Source: Macrostomum hystrix
Taxonomy: Eukaryota > Platyhelminthes > Macrostomidae
Length of the DNA stretch: 64,000 nt
Assembly (NCBI GenBank): GCA_950097015.1
Contig: CATNEN010000031.1
Coordinates: 2,978,001-3,042,000, forward strand
Reading direction: 5' to 3'
The translations under genes were made by a program, and so were the position numbers. This document shows positions 1-11,692 of this stretch, piece by piece; position 1 is the stretch's first letter, and the number at the start of each line of letters is the position of its first letter. The notes under the pieces were generated by a model that did not search any database, was not told the DNA's origin, and saw nothing but the letters and a program-made list of their open reading frames with translations.

Positions 1-130
1 GGAGCTTGAATAGGACACACCGCTGGACGAATTCCGGCTGCCACTGTACTGGAAGTTTGCCGACATGCTTGGGGCTGTTCTGGCTGACTGCCGGCGGCTG
101 CAAATTAATGCGCTTAGGTATGAGCGATTG

Positions 131-204
131 GCTGCAGTGGTCAGAGCACAACGGGGTCAGATCTCCTACCGGGAGGTCTTCAGTTCGAATCTTGGACCAC
201 AGGA
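131..204 (+). repeat. tRNA-like sequence (probable SINE head)
   Basis: An A-box-like stretch (GCTGCAGTGGTCAGAGCA) is followed about 35 bases later by a B-box-like stretch (AGTTCGAATCT). The spacing fits the internal promoter of a tRNA-derived SINE. The anticodon arm is poor, so this is not a working tRNA. The 35-bp satellite starts less than 100 bases downstream, and no SINE body follows. Confidence 0.35.
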
Positions 205-284
205 AAAAATTAGCATGCTATAATGATCCCTTCCTATGCAACTATAATTCCGCATACTTCCTTAATTCTATTAGACGGAACTTT

Positions 285-3200
285 AATCCTACTCGAAAAA
301 TCCTCTTGTTGGAACTTTGATCCTACTTCAATGATCCCATTCATGTGGCTTTAATCCTACTCCAAAGATCCCTTCCATGTAGCTTTAATCCTACTCCAAA
401 GATCCCTTCCATGTAGCTTTAATCCTACTCCAAAGATCCCTCTCCATGTAACTTTAATCCTACTCCAAAGATCCCTTTCCATGTGGCTTTAATCCTACCC
501 CAAAGATCCCTTCCATGTAACTTTAATCCTACTCCAAAGATCCCTTTGCATGTAACTTTAATCCTACTCCAAAGATACCTTTCCATGTAACTTTAATCCT
601 ACTCCAAAGATCCCTTTCCATGTAACTTTAATCCTACTCCAAAGATTCCTTTCCATGTAACTTTAATCCTACTCCAAAGATCGCTTTCCATGTAACTTTA
701 ATCCTACTCCAAAGATCCCTTTCCATGTAACTTTAATCCTACTCCAAAGATCCATTCCCATGTAACTTTAATCCTACTCCAAAGATCCCTTTCCATGTAA
801 CTTTAATCCTACTCCAAAGATCCCTTTCCATGTAACTTTAATTCTACTCCAAAGATCCCTTTCCATGTAACTTTAATCCTACTCCAAAGATTCCTTTCCA
901 TGTAGCTATAATCCTACTCCAAAGATTCCTTTCCATGTAACTTTAATCCTACTCCAAAGATCCCTTTCCATGTAACTTTAATCCTACTCCAAAGATCCCT
1001 TTCCATGTAACTTTAATCCTACTCCAAAGATCCCTTTCCATGTAGCTTTAATCCTACTCCAAAGATCCCTTTCCATGTAACTTTAATCCTACTCCAAAGA
1101 TCCCTTTCCATGTAACTTTAATCCTACTCCAAAGATCCATTCCCATATAACTTTAATCCTACTCCAAAGATCCCTTTCCATGTAACTTTAATCCTACTCC
1201 AAAGATCCATTCCCATGTAACTTTAATCCTACTCCAAAGATCCCTTTCCATGTAACTTTAATCCTACTCCAAAGATCCCTTTCCATGTAACTTTAATCCT
1301 ACTCCAAAGATCCCTTTCCATGTAACTTTAATCCTACTCCAAAGATTCCTTTCCATGTAACTATAATCCTACTCCAAAGATCCCTTTCCATGTGGCTTTA
1401 ATCCTACCCCAAAGATCCCTTCCATGTAACTTTAATCCTACTCCAAAGATCCCTTTGCATGTAACTTTAATCCTACTCCAAAGATCCCTTTTCATGTAAC
1501 TTTAATCCTACTCCAAAGATCCCTTTCCATGTAACTTTAATCCTACTCCAAAGATCCCTTTCATGTGGCTTTAATCCTACTCCAAAGATCCCTTTCCATG
1601 TAACTTTAATCCTACTCCAAAGATCCCTTTCCATGTGGCTTTAATCCTACTCCAAAGATCCCTTTGCATGTAACTTTAATCCTACTCCAAAGATCCCTTT
1701 CCATGTAACTTTAATCCTACTCCAAAGATCCCTTTCCATGTAACTTTAATCCTACTCCAAAGATCCATTCCCATGTAACTTTAATCCTACTCCAAAGATC
1801 CCTTTCCATGTAACTTTAATCCTACTCCAAAGATTCCTTTCCATGTAACTTTAATCCTACTCCAAAGATTCCTTTCCATGTAACTTTAATCCTACTCCAA
1901 AGATCCCTTTCCATGTAACTTTAATCCTACTCCAAAGATCCCTTTCCATGTAACTTTAATCCTACTCCAAAGATCCATTCCCATGTAACTTTAATCCTAC
2001 TCCAAAGATCCCTTTCCATGTAACTTTAATCCTACTCCAAAGATACCTTTCCATGTAACTTTAATCCTACTCCAAAGATTCCTTTCCATGTAACTTTAAT
2101 CCTACTCCAAAGATTCCTTTCCATGTAACTTTAATCCTACTCCAAAGATCCCTTTCCATGTAACTTTAATCCTACTCCAAAGATCCCTTTCCATGTAACT
2201 TTAATCCTACTCCAAAGATCCATTCCCATGTAACTTTAATCCTACTCTAAAGATCCCTTTCCATGTAACTTTAATCCTACTCCAAAGATCCCTTTCCATG
2301 TAACTTTAATCCTACTCCAAAGATTCCTTTCCATGTAACTTTAATCCTACTCCAAAGATCCCTTTCCATGTAACTTTAATCCTACTCCAAAGATCCCTTT
2401 CCATGTAACTTTAATCCTACTCCAAAGATCCCTTTCCATGTAACTTTAATCCTACTCCAAAGATCCCTTTCCATGTAACTTTAATCCTACTCCAAAGATC
2501 CCTTTCCATGTAGCTTTAATCCTACTCCAAAGATCCCTTTCCATGTAACTTTAATCCTACTCCAAAGATCCCTTTCCATGTAACTTTAATCCTACTCCAA
2601 AGATCCATTCCCATATAACTTTAATCCTACTCCAAAGATCCCTTTCCATGTAACTTTAATCCTACTCCAAAGATCCATTCCCATGTAACTTTAATCCTAC
2701 TCCAAAGATCCCTTTCCATGTAACTTTAATCCTACTCCAAAGATCCCTTTCCATGTAACTTTAATCCTACTCCAAAGATCCCTTTCCATGTAACTTTAAT
2801 CCTACTCCAAAGATTCCTTTCCATGTAACTATAATCCTACTCCAAAGATTCCTTTCCATGTAACTTTAATCCTACTCCAAAGATCCATTCCCATGTAACT
2901 TTAATCCTACTCCAAAGATCCCTTTCCATGTAACTTTAATCCTACTCCAAAGATACCTTTCCATGTAACTTTAATCCTACTCCAAAGATCCCTTTCCATG
3001 TAACTTTAATCCTACTCCAAAGATTCCTTTCCATGTAACTTTAATCCTACTCCAAAGATCGCTTTCCATGTAACTTTAATCCTACTCCAAAGATCCCTTT
3101 CCATGTAACTTTAATCCTACTCCAAAGATCCATTCCCATGTAACTTTAATCCTACTCCAAAGATCCCTTTCCATGTAACTTTAATCCTACTCCAAAGATC

Positions 3201-6200
3201 CCTTTCCATGTAACTTTAATCCTACTCCAAAGATTCCTTTCCATGTAACTTTAATCCTACTCGAAAGATCCCTTTCCATGTAACTTTAATCCTACTCCAA
3301 AGATCCCTTTCCATGTAACTTTAATCCTACTCCAAAGATCCCTTTCCATGTAACTTTAATCCTACTCCAAAGATCCCTTTCCATGTAACTTTAATCCTAC
3401 TCCAAAGATCCCTTTCCATGTAGCTTTAATCCTACTCCAAAGATCCCTTTCCATGTAACTTTAATCCTACTCCAAAGATCCCTTTCCATGTAACTTTAAT
3501 CCTACTCCAAAGATCCATTCCCATGTAACTTTAATCCTACTTCAAAGATCCATTTCCATGTAACTTTAATCCTACTCCAAAGATCCCTTTTCATGTAACT
3601 TTAATCCTACTCCAAAGATCCCTTTCCATGTAACTTTAATCCTACTCCAAAGATCCATTCCCATGTAACTTTAATCCTACTCCAAAGATCCCTTTCCATG
3701 TAACTTTAATCCTACTCCAAAGATCCCTTTCCATGTAACTTTAATCCTACTCCAAAGATCCATTCCCATGTAACTTTAATCCTACTCCAAAGATCCCTTT
3801 CCATGTAACTTTAATCCTACTCCAAAGATCCCTTTCCATGTAACTTTAATCCTACTCCAAAGATCCCTTTCCATGTAACTTTAATCCTACTCCAAAGATC
3901 CATTCCCATGTAACTTTAATCCTACTCCAAAGATCCCTTTCCATGTAACTTTAATCCTACTCCAAAGATCCCTTTCCATGTAACTTTAATCCTACTCCAA
4001 AGATCCATTCCCATGTAACTTTAATCCTACTCTAAAGATCCCTTTCCATGTAACTTTAATCCTACTCCAAAGATCCCTTTCCATGTAACTTTAATCCTAC
4101 TCCAAAGATCCCTTTCCATGTAACTTTAATCCTACTTCATAGATCCCTTTCCATGTAACTTTAATCCTACTTCATAGATCCCTTTCCATGTAACTTTAAT
4201 CCTACTTCATAGATCCCTTTCCATGTAACTTTAATCCTACTCCAAAGATCCCTTTCCATGTAACTTTAATTCTACTCCAAAGATCCCTTTTCATGAAACT
4301 TTAATCCTACTCCAAAGATTCCTTTCCATGTAACTTTAATCCTACTCCAAAGATCCCTTTCCATGTAACTTTAATTCTACTCCAAAGATCCCTTTCCATG
4401 TAACTTTAATCCTACTCCAAAGATCCCTTTCCATGTAACTTTAATCCTACTCCAAAGATCCCTTTCCATGTAACTTTAATCCTACTCCAAAGATTCCTTT
4501 CCATGTAACTATAATCCTACTCCAAAGATTCCTTTCCATGTAACTTTAATCCTACTCCAAAGATCCATTCCCATGTAACTTTAATCCTACTCCAAAGATC
4601 CCTTTCCATGTAACTTTAATCCTACTCCAAAGATACCTTTCCATGTAACTTTAATCCTACTCCAAAGATCCCTTTCCATGTAACTTTAATCCTACTCCAA
4701 AGATTCCTTTCCATGTAACTTTAATCCTACTCCAAAGATCGCTTTCCATGTAACTTTAATCCTACTCCAAAGATCCCTTTCCATGTAACTTTAATCCTAC
4801 TCCAAAGATCCATTCCCATGTAACTTTAATCCTACTCCAAAGATCCCTTTCCATGTAACTTTAATCCTACTCCAAAGATCCCTTTCCATGTAACTTTAAT
4901 CCTACTCCAAAGATTCCTTTCCATGTAACTTTAATCCTACTCGAAAGATCCCTTTCCATGTAACTTTAATCCTACTCCAAAGATCCCTTTCCATGTAACT
5001 TTAATCCTACTCCAAAGATCCCTTTCCATGTAACTTTAATCCTACTCCAAAGATCCCTTTCCATGTAACTTTAATCCTACTCCAAAGATCCCTTTCCATG
5101 TAGCTTTAATCCTACTCCAAAGATCCCTTTCCATGTAACTTTAATCCTACTCCAAAGATCCCTTTCCATGTAACTTTAATCCTACTCCAAAGATCCATTC
5201 CCATGTAACTTTAATCCTACTTCAAAGATCCATTTCCATGTAACTTTAATCCTACTCCAAAGATCCCTTTTCATGTAACTTTAATCCTACTCCAAAGATC
5301 CCTTTCCATGTAACTTTAATCCTACTCCAAAGATCCATTCCCATGTAACTTTAATCCTACTCCAAAGATCCCTTTCCATGTAACTTTAATCCTACTCCAA
5401 AGATCCCTTTCCATGTAACTTTAATCCTACTCCAAAGATCCATTCCCATGTAACTTTAATCCTACTCCAAAGATCCCTTTCCATGTAACTTTAATCCTAC
5501 TCCAAAGATCCCTTTCCATGTAACTTTAATCCTACTCCAAAGATCCCTTTCCATGTAACTTTAATCCTACTCCAAAGATCCATTCCCATGTAACTTTAAT
5601 CCTACTCCAAAGATCCCTTTCCATGTAACTTTAATCCTACTCCAAAGATCCCTTTCCATGTAACTTTAATCCTACTCCAAAGATCCATTCCCATGTAGCT
5701 TTAATCCTACTCCAAAGATCCCTTTCCATGTAACTTTAATCCTACTCCAAAGATCCCTTTCCATGTAACTTTAATCCTACTCCAAAGATCCATTCCCATG
5801 TAACTTTAATCCTACTTCAAAGATCCATTTCCATGTAACTTTAATCCTACTCCAAAGATCCCTTTTCATGTAACTTTAATCCTACTCCAAAGATCCCTTT
5901 CCATGTAACTTTAATCCTACTCCAAAGATCCATTCCCATGTAACTTTAATCCTACTCCAAAGATCCCTTTCCATGTAACTTTAATCCTACTCCAAAGATC
6001 CCTTTCCATGTAACTTTAATCCTACTCCAAAGATCCATTCCCATGTAACTTTAATCCTACTCCAAAGATCCCTTTCCATGTAACTTTAATCCTACTCCAA
6101 AGATCCCTTTCCATGTAACTTTAATCCTACTCCAAAGATCCCTTTCCATGTAACTTTAATCCTACTCCAAAGATCCATTCCCATGTAACTTTAATCCTAC

Positions 6201-9200
6201 TCCAAAGATCCCTTTCCATGTAACTTTAATCCTACTCCAAAGATCCCTTTCCATGTAACTTTAATCCTACTCCAAAGATCCATTCCCATGTAACTTTAAT
6301 CCTACTCTAAAGATCCCTTTCCATGTAACTTTAATCCTACTCCAAAGATCCCTTTCCATGTAACTTTAATCCTACTCCAAAGATCCCTTTCCATGTAACT
6401 TTAATCCTACTTCATAGATCCCTTTCCATGTAACTTTAATCCTACTTCATAGATCCCTTTCCATGTAACTTTAATCCTACTTCATAGATCCCTTTCCATG
6501 TAACTTTAATCCTACTCCAAAGATCCCTTTCCATGTAACTTTAATTCTACTCCAAAGATCCCTTTTCATGAAACTTTAATCCTACTCCAAAGATTCCTTT
6601 CCATGTAACTTTAATCCTACTCCAAAGATCCCTTTCCATGTAACTTTAATTCTACTCCAAAGATCCCTTTCCATGTAACTTTAATCCTACTCCAAAGATC
6701 CCTTTCCATGTAACTTTAATCCTACTCCAAAGATCCCTTTCCATGTAACTTTAATCCTACTCCAAAGATTCCTTTCCATGTAACTATAATCCTACTCCAA
6801 AGATTCCTTTCCATGTAACTTTAATCCTACTCCAAAGATCCATTCCCATGTAACTTTAATCCTACTCCAAAGATCCCTTTCCATGTAACTTTAATCCTAC
6901 TCCAAAGATACCTTTCCATGTAACTTTAATCCTACTCCAAAGATCCCTTTCCATGTAACTTTAATCCTACTCCAAAGATTCCTTTCCATGTAACTTTAAT
7001 CCTACTCCAAAGATCGCTTTCCATGTAACTTTAATCCTACTCCAAAGATCCCTTTCCATGTAACTTTAATCCTACTCCAAAGATCCATTCCCATGTAACT
7101 TTAATCCTACTCCAAAGATCCCTTTCCATGTAACTTTAATCCTACTCCAAAGATCCCTTTCCATGTAACTTTAATCCTACTCCAAAGATTCCTTTCCATG
7201 TAACTTTAATCCTACTCGAAAGATCCCTTTCCATGTAACTTTAATCCTACTCCAAAGATCCCTTTCCATGTAACTTTAATCCTACTCCAAAGATCCCTTT
7301 CCATGTAACTTTAATCCTACTCCAAAGATCCCTTTCCATGTAACTTTAATCCTACTCCAAAGATCCCTTTCCATGTAGCTTTAATCCTACTCCAAAGATC
7401 CCTTTCCATGTAACTTTAATCCTACTCCAAAGATCCCTTTCCATGTAACTTTAATCCTACTCCAAAGATCCATTCCCATGTAACTTTAATCCTACTTCAA
7501 AGATCCATTTCCATGTAACTTTAATCCTACTCCAAAGATCCCTTTTCATGTAACTTTAATCCTACTCCAAAGATCCCTTTCCATGTAACTTTAATCCTAC
7601 TCCAAAGATCCATTCCCATGTAACTTTAATCCTACTCCAAAGATCCCTTTCCATGTAACTTTAATCCTACTCCAAAGATCCCTTTCCATGTAACTTTAAT
7701 CCTACTCCAAAGATCCATTCCCATGTAACTTTAATCCTACTCCAAAGATCCCTTTCCATGTAACTTTAATCCTACTCCAAAGATCCCTTTCCATGTAACT
7801 TTAATCCTACTCCAAAGATCCCTTTCCATGTAACTTTAATCCTACTCCAAAGATCCATTCCCATGTAACTTTAATCCTACTCCAAAGATCCCTTTCCATG
7901 TAACTTTAATCCTACTCCAAAGATCCCTTTCCATGTAACTTTAATCCTACTCCAAAGATCCATTCCCATGTAACTTTAATCCTACTCCAAAGATCCATTC
8001 CCATGTAACTTTAATCCTACTTCAAAGATCCATTTCCATGTAACTTTAATCCTACTCCAAAGATCCCTTTCCATGTAACTTTAATCCTACTCCAAAGATC
8101 CCTTTCCATGTAACTTTAATCCTACTCCAAAGATCCATTCCCATGTAACTTTAATCCTACTCCAAAGATCCCATTCCATGTAACTTTAATCCTACTCCAA
8201 AGATCCCTTTCCATGTAACTTTAATCCTACTCCAAAGATTCCTTTCCATGTAACTTTAATTCTACTCCAAAGATCCCTTTCCATGTAACTTTAATCCTAC
8301 TCCAAAGATCCCTTTCCATGTAACTTTAATCCTACTCCAAAGATCCCTTTTCATGAAACTTTAATCCTACTTCAAAGATCCCTTTCCATGTAACTTTAAT
8401 CCTACTCCAAAGATCCCTTTCCATGTAACTTTAATCCTACTCCAAAGATTCCTTTCCATGTAACTTTAATTCTACTCCAAAGATCCCTTTCCATGTAACT
8501 TTAATCCTACTCCAAAGATTCCTTTCCATGTAACTTTAATTCTACTCCAAAGATCCCTTTCCATGTAACTTTAATCCTACTCCAAAGATTCCTTTCCATG
8601 TAACTTTAATCCTACTCCAAAGATCCCTTTCCATGTAACTTTAATCCTACTCCAAAGATTCCTTTCCATGTAACTTTAATTCTACTCCAAAGATCCCTTT
8701 TCATGAAACTTTAATCCTACTCCAAAGATTCCTTTCCATGTAACTTTAATCCTACTCCAAAGATCCCTTTCCATGTAACTTTAATCCTACTCCAAAGATT
8801 CCTTTCCATGTAACTTTAATCCTACTTCAAAGATTCCTTTCCATGTAACTTTAATCCTACTCCAAAGATCCCTTTCCATGTAACTTTAATTCTACTCCAA
8901 AGATCCCTTTTCATGAAACTTTAATCCTACTCCAAAGATTCCTTTCCATGTAACTTTAATCCTACTCCAAAGATCCCTTTCCATGTAACTTTAATTCTAC
9001 TCCAAAGATCCCTTTCCATGTAACTTTAATCCTACTCCAAAGATCCCTTTCCATGTAACTTTAATCCTACTCCAAAGATCCCTTTCCATGTAACTTTAAT
9101 CCTACTCCAAAGATTCCTTTCCATGTAACTTTAATCCTACTCCAAAGATCCCTTTCCATGTAACTTTAATCCTACTCCAAAGATCCCTTTTCATGAAACT

Positions 9201-9627
9201 TTAATCCTACTCCAAAGATCCCTTTCCATGTAACTTTAATCCTACTCGAAAGATCCCTTTCCATGTAACTTTAATTCTACTCCAAAGATTCCTTTCCATG
9301 TAACTTTAATTCTACTCCAAAGATCCCTTTCCATGTAACTTTAATTCTACTCCAAAGATCCCTTTCCATGTAACTTTAATCCTACTTCAAAGATCCCTTT
9401 CCATGTAACTTTAATCCTACTCGAAAGATCCCTTTCCATGTAACTTTAATTCTACTCCAAAGATTCCTTTCCATGTAACTTTAATTCTACTCCAAAGATC
9501 CCTTTCCATGTAACTTTAATTCTACTCCAAAGATCCCTTTCCATGTAACTTTAATCCTACTTCAAAGATCCCTTTCCATGTAACTTTAATCCTACTCCAA
9601 AGATCCCTTTTCATGAAACTTTAATCC
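285..9627 (+). repeat. 9.3-kb satellite, 35-bp unit, higher-order organised
   Basis: About 265 head-to-tail copies of a 35-bp unit whose core reads CTTTAATCCTACTCCAAAGA followed by TCCCTTTCCATGTAA. Copies differ by recurrent single-base variants (for example CCATTCCC for CCCTTTCC, TCGAAAG for TCCAAAG, TTCATAG, CATGAAAC). Several units are 34 bp. Rare variants recur at fixed distances: the triple TTCATAG block at about 4,136 recurs at about 6,411 (2,275 bp, 65 units). TCGAAAG occurs at 3,261, 4,941 and 7,216 (1,680 then 2,275 bp; 48 and 65 units). The array therefore grew by copying multi-kilobase blocks. The left edge (about 224-340) is degenerate and the right edge is abrupt. No reading frame is credible. 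Confidence 0.97.
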
Positions 9628-10995
9628 CAACACACAGGCCTCCTATGTGATGAAACCTTTCCTTATCAGTGGGCTCCTAACCAGTTCTGAAGTGCCAAAT
9701 CGACAGATAAGTTTTCCTGATCCTAATAAGCAAAAGAAATGAAATATAAAAATGCAGGAAATTCCATCGCTAAGCGAAAAAAAGACTCACCAAACAATCT
9801 GAATTGTCGCACTAAAAATCTGATAAAGCATTAAAAGTACACAATCAACTGTCAAGAGAACATACTTCTTTATCTGGCAATAATTTAATAATTAAACTAA
9901 ACTTAAAAGTTAGCATTACTAGTAAAGCAAAGTTGATAATGCATCACAGAAGGACAAGAATAAAATATCTGCAAGCATATAAGCAAAGCGCACAGAAGAC
10001 AAGACAGTGAAATCAGATTAGAAAGATTTAGTGTGCCGGACCAGACTTGATTAATGCGCTAGTTGAAAACCATATAGAATATGAATAATGCTACATTGCG
10101 TGCTGGCAATTGCGAGTTAAAATACGGAAATAACGCAATTTGATATACCGAACATTAATTGTAGCCAAACGAAGCCTATGTCTGAAACATTATGGAGGAA
10201 GACGTCTGTAATTGGAAGAAATAGATAAATAGATGAATAGGTTTTACTTCGTAACTATGGAAGAAGTGCATAGAGACTAGCTTCACAAACTGTCGAACAG
10301 TTAAACATAGGTAACTATGAAAATAAATCATGCTCACATGCTCACACCGAACGGAATCACCTAGAAGGTGCCCTGTAAAAAATTCGGCTGCTTCTTCGGC
10401 GGTTTTTTTTGCAAAATAGGAGTGGAATCTACCGAAATTCCCCCTATCTCGCAAGAGTTAAAGAAACCACCCAGGAAGCAGCCGATGTGATCGTAAAGTG
10501 TGCGGAAACCGCCGAAAAATCACCCGAACCAGTGGCCCATGAGACAACCAGAGAATTCTTTACGGTCGATTCCTCGGCGGTTTCTGAGCATGGAATCTCA
10601 CGAATTGGATGATTCTTTGGGTGATTCCATTTCGCCACCAAGAAGTACCGAGAAACCGTCCAGTTGGGTAGATTCCAAGCATGGAATAATCCCATTGGTC
10701 AGTTTCCAGCGTTCGGCTGTTTCTTTTTCTGGAAACACCGCAGATTCCAACTGGAATCACCCAAAGAAACATCATAATTTTTTAGCGGGTGTAGCGAATT
10801 ACCTCCAACGAATTGGGGAATGAGAAGAAACAAATGGGATAATATAAGGATGGGAAGTGGGCCTATAATCAAATAGATATAGGAATGAGATATAGGGATG
10901 GGGGAATGTGGAGAGCTGTTAACAGTAGGACTAAACCAAGCCATTTTGCCACCGTTTTTATCCCAAGGGGAATTTCCTCCCCCTGACAATTTTTG
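9628..10995. other. Non-coding stretch with decayed inverted repeats
   Basis: AT-rich DNA to about 10,340. From there to about 10,780 several imperfect inverted and direct copies of GATTCC/GGAATC-containing sequence suggest an old foldback element. Overlapping short reading frames here are by-products of that symmetry. I see no gene. Confidence 0.6.
10611..10770. repeat. Imperfect inverted repeat
   Basis: The arm at 10,611-10,631 (GATTCTTTGGGTGATTCCAT) is the near reverse complement of 10,750-10,770 (core TGGAATCACCCAAAGAA), with about 120 bases between. Related fragments lie on both sides. It is probably part of a decayed non-autonomous element. Confidence 0.6.
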
Positions 10996-11629
10996 TGCTG
11001 CACCCGAACGGAGCATCGCAAGCACACGAAACTCAAGAACACGGGCCAATTTTTTGTTGCGCATCTTCTGGAACCAGAATCAAGTCGCCAGCCCTTCTGA
11101 CTGTCGAGGTTTTCAACGGTTCTGGCCGAAGGTCCAATTTTTCCCATAAGCGCTAGTGTATTTCATACACCCCAATACACGAATTAGCACTGTGCCTCAG
11201 TGCGGCCTTGCCAGGCTTTCAAACATTATCAGAATGTCACTCGAATGTGCCTGCATCATCTCCGGCTTCGGTGTTCAGCCACTTTTATCCATACGGAGCT
11301 GCTGGATCTTCAACAAGTGGACACACTGGTCCAAATTCCTCCTATTTCGCTGATCAAGCCTCAAAAAGGGACAAAGCTCAACCACAGGACCCTCGCCGTG
11401 TCTGTCAACGAGTCAGTCGCCACCCCCACGCTGTCAGCACCGTCATCAGGGTGCCTCAAGCTGGCTATGGAGTCCCTAAAGCGAATTTTTCTACTTTCGC
11501 TGATCAAGCCTCGATAAGCTCAACTAATATTTTTTTAAACAAGACTTGATTCTTGTTTCAGAAGATGCGCAACAAAATGATTGTGTTCTTGAGTTTCGTG
11601 TGCTCGCGTTGCTCCGTTCGGGTGCAGCA
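10996..11629. mobile_element. Foldback element with ~87-bp inverted arms
   Basis: 10,996-11,084 and 11,545-11,629 are inverted copies at roughly 90% identity; both include GTGTTCTTGAGTTTCGTGTG or its complement. The 460-base interior has a plus-strand open frame at 11,208-11,549 and a direct repeat of TTCGCTGATCAAGCCTC (about 11,346 and 11,498). It could be a MITE-like or foldback element, or a palindromic duplication with an exon relic inside. I do not recognise the interior peptide. It ends 64 bases from the apyrase stop codon. Confidence 0.6.
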
Positions 11630-11692
11630 TATATGGTTATCAGGGGGGCCTTCGGTAGTTCAACTGTTAAGAGGGCCAGTTGTATGCTCAGT

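Noticed and set aside
285-9627. CRISPR-like array
   Set aside because: Units are contiguous with no unique spacers, and the context is animal DNA.
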